Shown here piece after piece: positions 25,476 to 33,564 of a stretch of DNA of 64,000 bases; the stretch's first letter is position 1, and the number at the start of each line of letters is the position of its first letter. The notes beneath the pieces were generated by a model, which ran no database searches, was not told where the DNA came from, and was given only the letters and a program-made list of their open reading frames with translations. The stretch is from the NCBI RefSeq assembly GCF_036763085.1, contig NZ_JBAIYU010000014.1, positions 62,001 to 126,000 on the forward strand, read 5' to 3'. This stretch comes from JBAIYU01 sp036763085 (lineage in GTDB: Bacteria; Bacillota; Negativicutes; DSM-1736; Dendrosporobacteraceae). The position numbers were made by a program, and so were the translations under genes.

Positions 25476-25907
25476 ATGGCAATAAAAAATCATGTTAAAA
25501 TGTCTATCCAGAGCCTTAGCGAAAATGTGGGTATTGCCAGGGTGACTGCGGCAGCGTTTGCTGCTCAGCTTGATTTAACACTAAACGAAATAGAGGAAAT
25601 TAAAGTCGCCGTATCGGAAGCAATATCTAACTCTGTGATCCATGGCTATGGTAATCAAGATGGTGTAATAGAATTTATTATGAATCTCTATGATGACAAA
25701 ATAGAATATATCATAAGTGATTATGGCAGAGGAATTGATGATATAACTTTGGCTCGCCAGCCTTCATATTCGAGCGATCCAGAAAGAATGGGCTTAGGTT
25801 TTGTTTTTATGGAGTCGTTTATGGATGAACTGGACATTAGGTCAGAGCCAAACAAGGGTACAACTGTTAAGATGGCAAAAAAAATCCAGTCTAACACTGC
25901 ACACTAG
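25476..25907 (+). CDS. spoIIAB: Anti-sigma F factor and SpoIIAA kinase
   Basis: The 143-residue GHKL-type ATPase has the N box EAISNSVIHG, the G1 box ISDYGRGIDD, and GLGFVFMESFMD as the G2 region. It holds sigma-F inactive and phosphorylates SpoIIAA. It lies 10 bp after spoIIAA and 11 bp before sigF with AAGGAGGAC as ribosome site. Confidence 0.97.
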   Translation: MAIKNHVKMSIQSLSENVGIARVTAAAFAAQLDLTLNEIEEIKVAVSEAISNSVIHGYGNQDGVIEFIMNLYDDKIEYIISDYGRGIDDITLARQPSYSSDPERMGLGFVFMESFMDELDIRSEPNKGTTVKMAKKIQSNTAH

Positions 25908-25918
25908 GTGGGATAACC

Positions 25919-26650
25919 ATGCTTGGAGATGAAGAATTACGGAAATTAATCTTAAAGGCACAGGCTGGAGATCAGTGGGCGAAGGAACATATTTTAGAAA
26001 ACAATCTAAATCTTGTAAGAAGTATTGTTCATCGTTTTACTAATAGAGGATACGAATGGGATGATTTATTTCAAATTGGCTGTATCGGTTTGGTTAAAGC
26101 AATTGACCGATTTGACTTAAGTTTCAGTGTGAAATTTTCTACATATGCTGTTCCGATGATTATTGGTGAAATAAGACGATTTATGAGAGATGATAATCCC
26201 ATAAAAGTCAGTCGTCCAGTTAAAGAACTAGCTTATAAAGTGCATAAGATCCAAGAGAAATTACATGGAACACTAGGTCGTGAACCTACAATTAACGAAA
26301 TATCTAAAGAATTGTCTTTAGCACCGCAGGAAATTGTGGCTGCTCTAGAAGCTATTCAGCCGCCAGCATCGTTATATGAACATGCATTTCACGACAGTGG
26401 TGATCAAGTACTGCTTTTAGATCAGATTAAATGTAGTGACGGTCAAGATAATGCTTATTTTGAGAAACTAGCTTTAAAAGAAGTGCTATCGAGGCTTCCA
26501 GTAAAAGAGCGTACGGTAATTGAATTAAGATTTTTTGAGGATAAAACACAGTCGGAAATCGCCCAAATAATTGGATTATCTCAGGTACAAATATCTAGGA
26601 TTGAAAAGGCAGCTTTAAAATTTATTAAAGAGTTTTTAAAGACCTCGTAA
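25919..26650 (+). CDS. sigF: RNA polymerase sigma-F factor
   Basis: The 243-residue product has the region 2 pattern DLFQIGCIGLVKAIDRFD with KFSTYAVPMIIGEI, region 3 (about 100–150), and a region 4 helix-turn-helix with KTQSEIAQIIGLSQVQISRIEK at about 208–229. Sigma-F is the first forespore-specific sigma factor. A terminator overlaps its stop codon, separating it from the next gene. Confidence 0.97.
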   Translation: MLGDEELRKLILKAQAGDQWAKEHILENNLNLVRSIVHRFTNRGYEWDDLFQIGCIGLVKAIDRFDLSFSVKFSTYAVPMIIGEIRRFMRDDNPIKVSRPVKELAYKVHKIQEKLHGTLGREPTINEISKELSLAPQEIVAALEAIQPPASLYEHAFHDSGDQVLLLDQIKCSDGQDNAYFEKLALKEVLSRLPVKERTVIELRFFEDKTQSEIAQIIGLSQVQISRIEKAALKFIKEFLKTS

Positions 26651-26669
26651 TTGAGGTCTATTTTTTTTA
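26641..26669 (+). terminator. Terminator of the spoIIA operon
   Basis: GACCTC pairs with GAGGTC over a six-base loop and a T-rich run (TATTTTTTTTA) follows; the stem overlaps the sigF stop. Confidence 0.85.
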
Positions 26670-26704
26670 TTTGGCGGAAATACTATACTTATGAGGTGAG
26701 ACTT

Positions 26705-26869
26705 ATGAAAAGAAAAATAATAGTGATAATTTGTATGCTATGTCTCGTTGTTACGGGAAGTACTTTTGCTTGGCTGTATTTGTGGGGAGATTTCCCGAAA
26801 AAATCACCAATACGTGCAAAACAAGTATACTTAATCGATATTGAGTTTATTAAAACGACTTTAGTATAA
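26705..26869 (+). CDS. 54-residue small membrane or secreted protein
   Basis: The gene starts at ATG 26705 after ATGAGGTGAGACTT and encodes 54 residues: a basic start (MKRK), one hydrophobic segment (about 5–27) and a short tail containing KKSPIRAK. There is no lipobox. I do not recognise the family. It sits between the sigF terminator and the dodecin gene; sporulation control is possible but unproven. Confidence 0.55.
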   Translation: MKRKIIVIICMLCLVVTGSTFAWLYLWGDFPKKSPIRAKQVYLIDIEFIKTTLV

Positions 26870-26926
26870 ATATTAATGTTCTAGACAAACTAAATTTGAA
26901 TTCTACAAATTAAAGGAGGATTTTAA

Positions 26927-27124
26927 ATGGTAGTAAAAGTTATTGAATTAGTTGGAACATCACGCCATAATTGGACAGATGCAGTAGATAACGCAGTTAC
27001 GGAGGCAGCAAAAACTATAGACGACATTATGGGTGTTGAAGTAACTAATTTTACTGCTAATATTGATAATGGCCGAATTGCCGAGTATAAGGCAGATGTT
27101 AAAGTAGCTTTTCAAGTTCATTAA
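26927..27124 (+). CDS. Dodecin family flavin-binding protein
   Basis: The 65-residue product matches dodecin throughout: KVIELVGTSRHNWTDAVDNA with the conserved Trp that stacks on flavin, VEVTNFTANIDNGRI, and a final beta strand. Dodecins form hollow dodecamers that store riboflavin, FMN or CoA-related ligands. The ATG follows AAAGGAGG. A terminator hairpin follows, so the gene is likely monocistronic. Confidence 0.93.
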   Translation: MVVKVIELVGTSRHNWTDAVDNAVTEAAKTIDDIMGVEVTNFTANIDNGRIAEYKADVKVAFQVH

Positions 27125-27136
27125 TTTTTCGCTCTG

Positions 27137-27165
27137 AAAGAGTGCCATAAAGGCACTCTTTTTTG
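27137..27165 (+). terminator. Terminator of the dodecin gene
   Basis: A 10-bp stem (AAAGAGTGCC with GGCACTCTTT) is followed by TTTGC. Confidence 0.85.
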
Positions 27166-27272
27166 CTATTGAAGACAAACCTAATTAAACATAACATGTT
27201 TAGATGGCTCTGTATCTAGAGTCGTGCATTAATTTTTCAAGGTAGGGTCAAAATATTATAGGAGGTGAAAAA

Positions 27273-27728
27273 ATGCCAAATGACATAAATAAGCAGCAGG
27301 CACAGCAAGCCTATGCACAAAAACTAAGCAAAGTACAACCAAAACCGCCTTTATTAAAGAATATCGCATGGGCCTTTGTTGTCGGCGGCCTAATTTGCGT
27401 AGTAGGGCAGTTTATAATGGATTACTTTATCTCGATAGGGATGTCTAAAAAAGAGGCCGCAGCTCCCACATCGGCAGTAATGGTCTTCTTAGGGGCATTT
27501 TTTACAGGTTTGGGGATATATGATGAGTTAGGTAAAAAAGCTGGTGCTGGGTCAATTGTTCCCATAACTGGGTTTGCAAACTCTATTGTTGCTCCAGCGA
27601 TGGAGTTTAAAAGAGAAGGATATGTATTTGGAGTAGGTGCAAAGATGTTCGTTATTGCCGGCCCAGTGCTGGTTTACGGAATGGTAACTGCTTTTATTGT
27701 AGGGCTAATATACTGGATGCGTCAGTGA
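27273..27728 (+). CDS. spoVAC: Stage V sporulation protein AC
   Basis: The 151-residue product has several membrane segments; the motif AWAFVVGGLICVVGQ and the late GAGSIVPITGFANSIVAPAMEF are characteristic of SpoVAC. It belongs to the spore inner-membrane channel that moves dipicolinic acid into the forespore and out at germination; SpoVAC is reported to be mechanosensitive. The ATG follows AGGAGGTG. It begins a spoVAC-AD-AE run and lacks spoVAA and spoVAB upstream. Confidence 0.95.
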   Translation: MPNDINKQQAQQAYAQKLSKVQPKPPLLKNIAWAFVVGGLICVVGQFIMDYFISIGMSKKEAAAPTSAVMVFLGAFFTGLGIYDELGKKAGAGSIVPITGFANSIVAPAMEFKREGYVFGVGAKMFVIAGPVLVYGMVTAFIVGLIYWMRQ

Positions 27729-27753
27729 TTGGCAGTTTGAAGGAGGACGAACT

Positions 27754-28758
27754 GTGCAAAAAAAACAAGGTAAGCAAAGTATAGTTTTTGCTAATCCGCC
27801 GATTATCACAAGCACCGCTAATATCGGTGGACCAATGGAAGGAGAAGGTTTATTAGGAAACTATTTCGACCATTTAATAGAAGATAATCTTAATAATCTC
27901 TGCAGTTGGGAAAAGTGTGAGTCCTATATGCTGGAGCAGGTTATAAAGACAGCGGTGAACAAAGAAAACTCCGAAATTACCGATATTGATTGTGTTTTTG
28001 CCGGTGATTTACTTAATCAGCTGATGAGCACTCATTTTGCCTTAAGAGAATTGTCCCGCCCATTTGTAGGGCTCTATGGAGCCTGCTCAACAATGGCACT
28101 GAGCATGCTAGTTGGAGCAATGATGATAGATGGTGGCTTTGCAAATAAAGTAGCGGGAGCAGCTTCCAGCCATCATGATGCGGCAGAAAGGCAATATCGA
28201 TTTCCGACAGAGCTTGGGGTTCAGCGTCCACCTGTTGCCCAGTGGACAGTAACCGGTGCAGGGGCTGCAATATTATCAGCAACTGGGCAAGGTCCGAAAA
28301 TTACTTGTGCGACTGTTGGTAAAATAGTCGATCTAGGTATTAAAGATCCGAATGCACTTGGTCCCGCCATGGCACCTGCAGCTGTTGATACGCTTTGGCA
28401 GCATATTCAAGACACTGGCAGGGAGCCAGCATATTATGACATGATTTTTACTGGCGACTTGGGCAGTGTTGGTAAAACAATGGTTATTCAGCTAATGCAA
28501 GAAAAAGGGCTTGATATTTCAAGCAACTACGAAGACTGTGGATGTATGATTTATAGCGAATCCCAAGATGCTCACGCTGGTGCTAGCGGATGCGCAAGTT
28601 CGGCAGTTGTTTTTTGTGGTTATCTTTATCAAATGCTAGTGGCTGGAAAACTAAACAAAATTTTGCTCATTGGCACAGGAAGTCTTCATAGCCCAACATC
28701 TTATCAGCAAAAAGAGTCTATCCCTTGTATTGCACACGCTGTCGCGATTGAAATGTAA
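27754..28758 (+). CDS. spoVAD: Stage V sporulation protein AD
   Basis: The 334-residue thiolase-fold product matches SpoVAD, which binds dipicolinic acid. GLYGACSTMALSML and the C-terminal GTGSLHSPTSYQQ with an IPCIAHAV tail are the family features. The start is GTG at 27754 after AAGGAGGACG. It is 25 bp after spoVAC. Confidence 0.96.
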   Translation: MQKKQGKQSIVFANPPIITSTANIGGPMEGEGLLGNYFDHLIEDNLNNLCSWEKCESYMLEQVIKTAVNKENSEITDIDCVFAGDLLNQLMSTHFALRELSRPFVGLYGACSTMALSMLVGAMMIDGGFANKVAGAASSHHDAAERQYRFPTELGVQRPPVAQWTVTGAGAAILSATGQGPKITCATVGKIVDLGIKDPNALGPAMAPAAVDTLWQHIQDTGREPAYYDMIFTGDLGSVGKTMVIQLMQEKGLDISSNYEDCGCMIYSESQDAHAGASGCASSAVVFCGYLYQMLVAGKLNKILLIGTGSLHSPTSYQQKESIPCIAHAVAIEM

Positions 28759-28771
28759 GGAGGTTGTTATA

Positions 28772-29125
28772 ATGACGGCATATCTCATGGCTTTTATTAT
28801 AGGTGGGCTGATATGTGTTGTTGGCCAATTACTAATGGATTTAACTCCATTGACTCCTGCTCATGTATTAGTTTTATTCGTCGTGTTAGGAGCAATACTA
28901 AGCGGATTTGGTTTGTATCAGCCACTAGTTGAGCTTGGTGGTGCTGGAGCTACAATACCTTTGCCTGGTTTCGGACACGCATTAGTAGTTGGTACTATTG
29001 AGGATGTTGATAAGTATGGTTTCTGGGGTATATTCAGTGGAGCATTACGCGCGTCAGCAACTGGAGTAATGGCTGCAGTAGTTTTCGGTTTTGCAATGTC
29101 AGTTATATTTAATCCCAAGGGGTAG
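28772..29125 (+). CDS. spoVAE: Stage V sporulation protein AE (membrane type, SpoVAEb)
   Basis: The product is 117 residues with three membrane segments and IIGGLICVVGQLLMD near the start, similar to SpoVAC, and GGAGATIPLPGFGHALVVG in the middle. ATG 28772 follows AAGGAGG by 8 bp. A longer in-frame extension begins inside spoVAD and has no ribosome site. It is the third gene of the operon. Confidence 0.94.
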   Translation: MTAYLMAFIIGGLICVVGQLLMDLTPLTPAHVLVLFVVLGAILSGFGLYQPLVELGGAGATIPLPGFGHALVVGTIEDVDKYGFWGIFSGALRASATGVMAAVVFGFAMSVIFNPKG

Positions 29126-29135
29126 AGGATATTCG

Positions 29136-29522
29136 ATGGTTTCTATTGATTTTATAGGTTTGATTATAACAACCATTGCTATAAGTTTAAGGTATCCTCA
29201 TTATGGAATTGCTGCAATGGTGATTCATGAATTTGGCAGGATAGCAATGGCCGTTTTTTTACAGAGCGATGTTCAAATGCTGACCGCGGCGGGAGTATTC
29301 AGTAGCGCGACTGTTACAGCAACTAGTGTCGTGACTACCTTACTTATCTCTTTTAGTGGTCCGCTAGCCAATTTCATTATTGGCTCTATTACTGGCGGCG
29401 TAGGCTTAGAACAAACTAGAAAGGTATTTGACCCGCGATCAAGACTCAATAATCCTTTTGCAGTAGTCAATTTAAGGCTAGCATTGTTTTCTTGCTTATT
29501 TAATATAGGGGCAATTTTATAA
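29136..29522 (+). CDS. Degenerate M50 (site-2 protease)-like membrane protein in the spoVA operon
   Basis: The product is 128 residues starting at ATG 29136, after AGAGGATATTCG, 10 bp from spoVAE. It has about four hydrophobic segments. It contains VIHEFGRIAMA where active M50 proteases have HEYAH, so the second zinc His is Arg. It also has SFSGPLANFIIG, like the AGPxxN loop of M50, and ends at LALFSCLFNIGAIL exactly where real proteases continue to the PPLDG motif. The zinc-ligand Asp is thus absent. I infer a non-catalytic relative of SpoIVFB-type proteases. Compare the intact M50 at 33565. Function unknown. Confidence 0.72.
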   Translation: MVSIDFIGLIITTIAISLRYPHYGIAAMVIHEFGRIAMAVFLQSDVQMLTAAGVFSSATVTATSVVTTLLISFSGPLANFIIGSITGGVGLEQTRKVFDPRSRLNNPFAVVNLRLALFSCLFNIGAIL

Positions 29523-29537
29523 CAAAGGGTGACACTT

Positions 29538-30254
29538 ATGACTCGGCGTTTACAGCGAAGAACAATTAATTTCAGGGAAAGTAATAGTTTTAATCCTACT
29601 TATAGTGAAGAAATAAAAACAAACATACCAGACTCTCGAACAAAAACTATCAATTATGACTTAGAAATGGCAAATGAAATTAGTCCTGATACTTTGCAAA
29701 ATCAACAGCAACAAAAACCGAATGACGAAATTATTAATCTGCTCCAGAATATAAATCAACAGTTGCAAAAAATGAACCAGTCTGGCGGGGAAAACGGTCA
29801 ACAGTCTCAAAATAATGCAGAGGTACAACAAGGTAACCAACAGCAAAGGCAGCAGCAAAGTGCTCAACTATCTGCAAATACCAACCCTCAGTCAGAACAA
29901 GGACAAAACAGCTCTAATGGGCAAGATTCCTGTAAAAAAGTAAATAAGGAGCTGCAAGATTTGTTTAGTCAATTACTGCAGGGAAAAGGTAACACCCAGC
30001 AGTCTTCTGATTCTCAGCAAAATAACCAGAAAAGCAGTGATTCTTCGTCAAGTAAAGGGGACTCAACAGGCTCACAGCCGACAACTGTTGTTGCCAAAAC
30101 AGCAGCACAGGTGCTAGCGCAAGCTCAATATGAATTATCAAATGAATTGGAAGCCAGTCTTAAAAAATTAAAACAAGTTATTAGTGAAAGCGAAAAAATT
30201 GCTAATAAAATAAGTAACTTGCTTGGGGAAGAAAACAGTACAAATAAATCTTGA
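29538..30254 (+). CDS. Gln/Asn/Ser-rich low-complexity protein in the spoVA operon
   Basis: The product is about 238 residues from ATG 29538, 8 bp after AAAGGG; an in-frame GTG at 29529 overlaps the ribosome site. Residues about 50–185 are dominated by Gln, Asn and Ser with no hydrophobic core (for example QQGNQQQRQQQSAQ), and the ends are more normal: a basic N-terminus (MTRRLQRRTINF) and a helical C-terminus (about 190–230) with repeating Leu and Lys. There is one Cys (about 135). There is no signal peptide. I do not recognise the family. A spore-structural or matrix-like role is plausible only from its place in the operon. Confidence 0.7.
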   Translation: MTRRLQRRTINFRESNSFNPTYSEEIKTNIPDSRTKTINYDLEMANEISPDTLQNQQQQKPNDEIINLLQNINQQLQKMNQSGGENGQQSQNNAEVQQGNQQQRQQQSAQLSANTNPQSEQGQNSSNGQDSCKKVNKELQDLFSQLLQGKGNTQQSSDSQQNNQKSSDSSSSKGDSTGSQPTTVVAKTAAQVLAQAQYELSNELEASLKKLKQVISESEKIANKISNLLGEENSTNKS

Positions 30255-30264
30255 GGTGATGATT

Positions 30265-30861
30265 TTGCCAGAAAGAGTAAGGGTTATCTTAATTACTGAC
30301 GGCGATAGAGTAGCCCAGCATGCAGTTGAAGATATAGCTGCTTCACTTGGTTTAAGATGTATTTCGGCTTCGGCTGGTAATCCTACACCGATAAGTGGAA
30401 AAGAAATGGTTAAGTTAATCAAGACTGCTCATCATGATCCTGTGTTGGTCATGTTTGATGACAGAGGTCGCAGTGATAAAGGTAAGGGGGAAATGGCCCT
30501 TGAATATGTGGCTAATCATCCAGATATAGAAGTTTTAGGTGCGGTTGCAGTAGCGTCTAACACTACTGGTATTATAGGTGTACCTGTCGATGTTTGTATT
30601 GCTTGCAGCGGAGATCTTGTTGACGTTCCAGTTGATAAGCACGGCGATATAAAAACGAATTGCGAACATACGAAAAAACCGATAATTACTGGTGATACTG
30701 TAGATGTTTTAAATACGGTCAATGTTCCGATTATTGTCGGTGTAGGTGATATTGGAAAAATGGACAAAGCAGACGATATCGGTAGAGGAGCACCAGTAAC
30801 AAGAAAAGCTATCGAAGAGATATTGAAACGGAGTGGCATTAGCTATGGCGGAAGACCTTAA
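30265..30861 (+). CDS. spoVAEa: Stage V sporulation protein AE (soluble type, SpoVAEa)
   Basis: The product is about 198 residues. It begins near VRVILITDGDRVAQHAVED and carries VLVMFDDRGRSDKGKGE and VPIIVGVGDIGKMDKADD, the SpoVAEa (DUF1381-type soluble) pattern. TTG 30265 lies 6 bp after GAGGTGATG; an ATG 6 bp earlier overlaps that site. This soluble component is part of the spoVA locus in many spore formers. Its last codons overlap the start region of spoVAF. Confidence 0.85.
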   Translation: MPERVRVILITDGDRVAQHAVEDIAASLGLRCISASAGNPTPISGKEMVKLIKTAHHDPVLVMFDDRGRSDKGKGEMALEYVANHPDIEVLGAVAVASNTTGIIGVPVDVCIACSGDLVDVPVDKHGDIKTNCEHTKKPIITGDTVDVLNTVNVPIIVGVGDIGKMDKADDIGRGAPVTRKAIEEILKRSGISYGGRP

Positions 30862-32341
30862 GGTCGACAAAGATATTGATACAAATATAAATTATATGAA
30901 AGATCTTCTGGGTGTTGGTGAAACATTTGATATTGTATTTCGAGAATACAAAATAGGACGCAAAAGGGCAGCATCATTTTCAATTAACGGAATGACAAAT
31001 GATGTCATTCTAACAAATGTATTTCAGGATATATTAACACTTAATACTGATGAGCTTTCGATTAATACATTGCAAAAAGTTTTTTATACTAGAGCAACTC
31101 ATTCTCAAGTAAAACTAGTTGAAAACTTAAATGATGCTGTTACCAGCCTATTATCAGGCGAAATGCTGTTTTTTATTGATGGTGAAACACAGCTGATAAT
31201 TTTTGATGCAAGATCCTATCCGGCCCGAATGCCATCGGAATCAACAATAGAAAAAGTAACACGAGGTTCGAGAGACTCGTTTGTAGAAACCATTGTATTC
31301 AATACAGCGCTTATTCGACGCAGACTTAGAGATCCTAATCTAAGGTTTGAAATTGTTAAAATAGGTGTTAGGTCTCAAACAGACGTGTCAATCGCATATA
31401 TAAAAGATATTACTGATCCAAAACTTGTCGACAAGGTAAAAGAACGTTTGAATACTATAGAGATAGATGGCGTCCCTATGGCTGAAAAGGCAGTCGAAGA
31501 ATATATCGCTGGCGGAAGTAAATGGAACATACTTCCTAAAGTACGCTATACCGAACGACCAGATGTAGCGGCAGTACATCTTTTAGAGGGGCATGTTTGT
31601 TTGATTGTAGATACTTCACCCAACATAATGATATTACCGACAACCTTTTGGCACCATGTCCAACATGTTGAAGAATTTCGGCAGAATGTTGTAGTTGGAT
31701 CTTTTATGCGAATGGTTAGATTGGCAGGCGTCTTATTCTCGTTGCTTTTGCCGCCGCTATGGCTTGCGCTAGTACTTCAGCGGCAAGTATTGCCCGAGTC
31801 ATTCGGCTTTTTGGGACCACAAGAACCGGGAATAATTCCAATAGGCTTTCAGTTTATACTTGCCGAAATGGGACTTGAGTTAGTCCGAATGGCAACAGTG
31901 CATGTACCATCTGCTCAGTCTACCGCCCTAGGTTTCATTGGGGCGTTTATGCTCGGTGATTTTGCTACTAAAGTGGGCTTGTTTGGGAATGAAACAATTT
32001 TTTATGTAGCTGTTGCAGCCGTTGGTGCCTTTGCTACACCTAGTATGGAATTTGCAATGGCAACGCGAGTTTTTAGGCTACTGCTCATCATACTAGTTAT
32101 GTTCTTTAAACTTCCGGGCCTAATAGTAGGCTTGTTCGGGATACTAATAATGTTGCTTACTACTAAGTCATTTGGAGTGCCATATATGTGGCCTGCTTAT
32201 CCGTTTAACTTTGCAGCCTTAAAAGATGTATTATTTCGGCTGCCAATACCAAGCAAAGTATTGCGTCCGGCTATATTGAAGCCTCAAGATAAAGATCGCA
32301 TTGAAACTGATGGCAGTAATAAGGATAAAGATAAAAAGTAA
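30845..32341 (+). CDS. spoVAF: Stage V sporulation protein AF (GerA family)
   Basis: The product is about 498 residues. It has a large N-terminal soluble domain (1–285) and a C-terminal membrane domain with about four segments (about 290–470; RLAGVLFSLLLPPLWLALV, LGFIGAFMLGDFATKVGLFG). This is the GerA/SpoVAF family of spore germination proteins. SpoVAF is thought to act with the germinant receptors. It lies at the end of the operon and is followed by a terminator shared with a minus-strand gene. Both GTG 30833 and ATG 30845 are possible starts; I prefer ATG. Confidence 0.94.
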   Translation: MAEDLKVDKDIDTNINYMKDLLGVGETFDIVFREYKIGRKRAASFSINGMTNDVILTNVFQDILTLNTDELSINTLQKVFYTRATHSQVKLVENLNDAVTSLLSGEMLFFIDGETQLIIFDARSYPARMPSESTIEKVTRGSRDSFVETIVFNTALIRRRLRDPNLRFEIVKIGVRSQTDVSIAYIKDITDPKLVDKVKERLNTIEIDGVPMAEKAVEEYIAGGSKWNILPKVRYTERPDVAAVHLLEGHVCLIVDTSPNIMILPTTFWHHVQHVEEFRQNVVVGSFMRMVRLAGVLFSLLLPPLWLALVLQRQVLPESFGFLGPQEPGIIPIGFQFILAEMGLELVRMATVHVPSAQSTALGFIGAFMLGDFATKVGLFGNETIFYVAVAAVGAFATPSMEFAMATRVFRLLLIILVMFFKLPGLIVGLFGILIMLLTTKSFGVPYMWPAYPFNFAALKDVLFRLPIPSKVLRPAILKPQDKDRIETDGSNKDKDKK

Positions 32342-32375
32342 AAAAGCTCATGCACACTGTGCATGAGCTTTCCTT
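32341..32375. terminator. Bidirectional terminator between spoVAF and the lipoprotein gene
   Basis: A 12-bp stem (AAGCTCATGCAC with GTGCATGAGCTT) has T runs on both sides when read in either direction. It is stronger for the minus-strand gene. Confidence 0.85.
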
Positions 32376-32401
32376 ATATATTTTTCAAGACCGTTTACAA
32401 G

Positions 32402-33148
32402 TTAACGGCCATAGAAAAATTCACGTATCTTACCGAGACTTTCATTAAGGTTTGCTATATTCTCATCGACAGCGCCTTTATTTTCAGCATTAACAGCATC
32501 TTTGATTTGATTTACGTTGGAATGTGTTATTGTAATCTGATCTAAAATGCCTATTTGCTCCATACTAGGCTTTACTTTGTTCCACGTTCCTTCAAGTTCT
32601 TTTACCTTTGAGGCGGCTTTGCTCCATTCTTTATCTTCAACATAGAAGCTTACATTTCGTATTGAGTTGCCGACGGCAATAATATCAGATAAGGGGGATA
32701 ATTTATAAGACTTTGCCACATCTCCTATTGAACCCATAAACTTATTAAGATTTTCGTAGGAATTTGTTATCTTTTTATCTGTTATTGAGGCTGCAAGCTT
32801 GCCTAACGCCTCGTCAGCTTCCTTGACACCTTTTTTCTCGCCTACTAAAGGTTTAACTTGTTCCCATGTAGACTGGAGGTTGTTAAAACCGGCCTGGGCT
32901 TGATCCCACTTTGCCTTGTTTAGACCCTCGAATATTACACCTGATGTTGCTTCAAGATCATAGAGCTGGGCTGGCGGCGAAACGAAACGCTGCATAAATG
33001 GCGGGTTAGGTTTGCTTTCAGTTGGTTTCCCCGCAGGGCCTATTTCAGGTTTTTTGGCTGTCTCTAACATTCCGCATCCACACAGTAAGAGTGAGATGAG
33101 AATGATAGTGAAATTTAAGAGAATAGATTTTTTCATGAATTTCGACAA
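32402..33148 (-). CDS. Lipoprotein with internal helical duplication
   Basis: The 248-residue product starts at TTG 33148, 7 bp after AAAGGAGGG. It has a hydrophobic signal sequence ending in the lipobox LLLCGCG (Cys near 24), so it is predicted to be lipidated. Two similar helical units follow: about 73–145 (AKWDQAQAGFNNLQSTWEQV then KP…) and about 170–245 (KEWSKAASKVKELEGTWNKV then KPS…), each with a W…A…L…TW..VKP pattern. It is convergent with spoVAF and shares a bidirectional terminator. Family unknown to me. Confidence 0.75.
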   Translation of the reverse strand: MSKFMKKSILLNFTIILISLLLCGCGMLETAKKPEIGPAGKPTESKPNPPFMQRFVSPPAQLYDLEATSGVIFEGLNKAKWDQAQAGFNNLQSTWEQVKPLVGEKKGVKEADEALGKLAASITDKKITNSYENLNKFMGSIGDVAKSYKLSPLSDIIAVGNSIRNVSFYVEDKEWSKAASKVKELEGTWNKVKPSMEQIGILDQITITHSNVNQIKDAVNAENKGAVDENIANLNESLGKIREFFYGR

Positions 33149-33564
33149 ATAAAATCCCTCCTTTACAATGATAGCTTTTGCGGTGTTTAGATAGTTTATT
33201 CTTGCGTTATTATAATGAAAAAATGAAATGCGCTCGCGTATCAGTAAGTTAAATCTTGGGCAAGTGTAGTCATAGTTGAATATTGTAACTTTTGATTGAT
33301 AGTCTTGATGCTGCTAATTTAACTGGGCAGGTGATAGACATTAACTATAGAATATTTTAATAAGGCAGTTTTTTGTAGTTAACCTAAGAAGCTAATAAAT
33401 GTATCCCTGATAAATCTTGATGCAAAATTACGTTTAAGTGACACCGTAATGTGTCGGAATAAATAAATTTTTGTATATTTTTTCTAGAATTTAGGTACAA
33501 TGCTTGCGTATGAGTTGGTAATATGTAAAAATGATAACTACAAGTTGTGGGGAGGGGTATATTG
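33149..33564. other. 416-bp intergenic stretch without a gene
   Basis: I found no open frame with a ribosome site on either strand. It is AT-rich and contains a short inverted repeat (GACAC at 33440–33444 with GTGTC at 33451–33455). A loose TTGTAT (33471–33476) and TACAAT (33496–33501) pair with a long 19-bp spacer could be the promoter of the M50 gene. Confidence 0.5.

Noticed and set aside
27226..27255. Sigma-G-like promoter before spoVAC (GCATT, 18 bp, CAAAATA)
   Set aside because: The transcript would start at about 27262, inside the spoVAC ribosome site, leaving no usable leader.
33440..33455. Short inverted repeat GACAC/GTGTC as an operator
   Set aside because: A five-base arm is common by chance and no linked regulator is visible.
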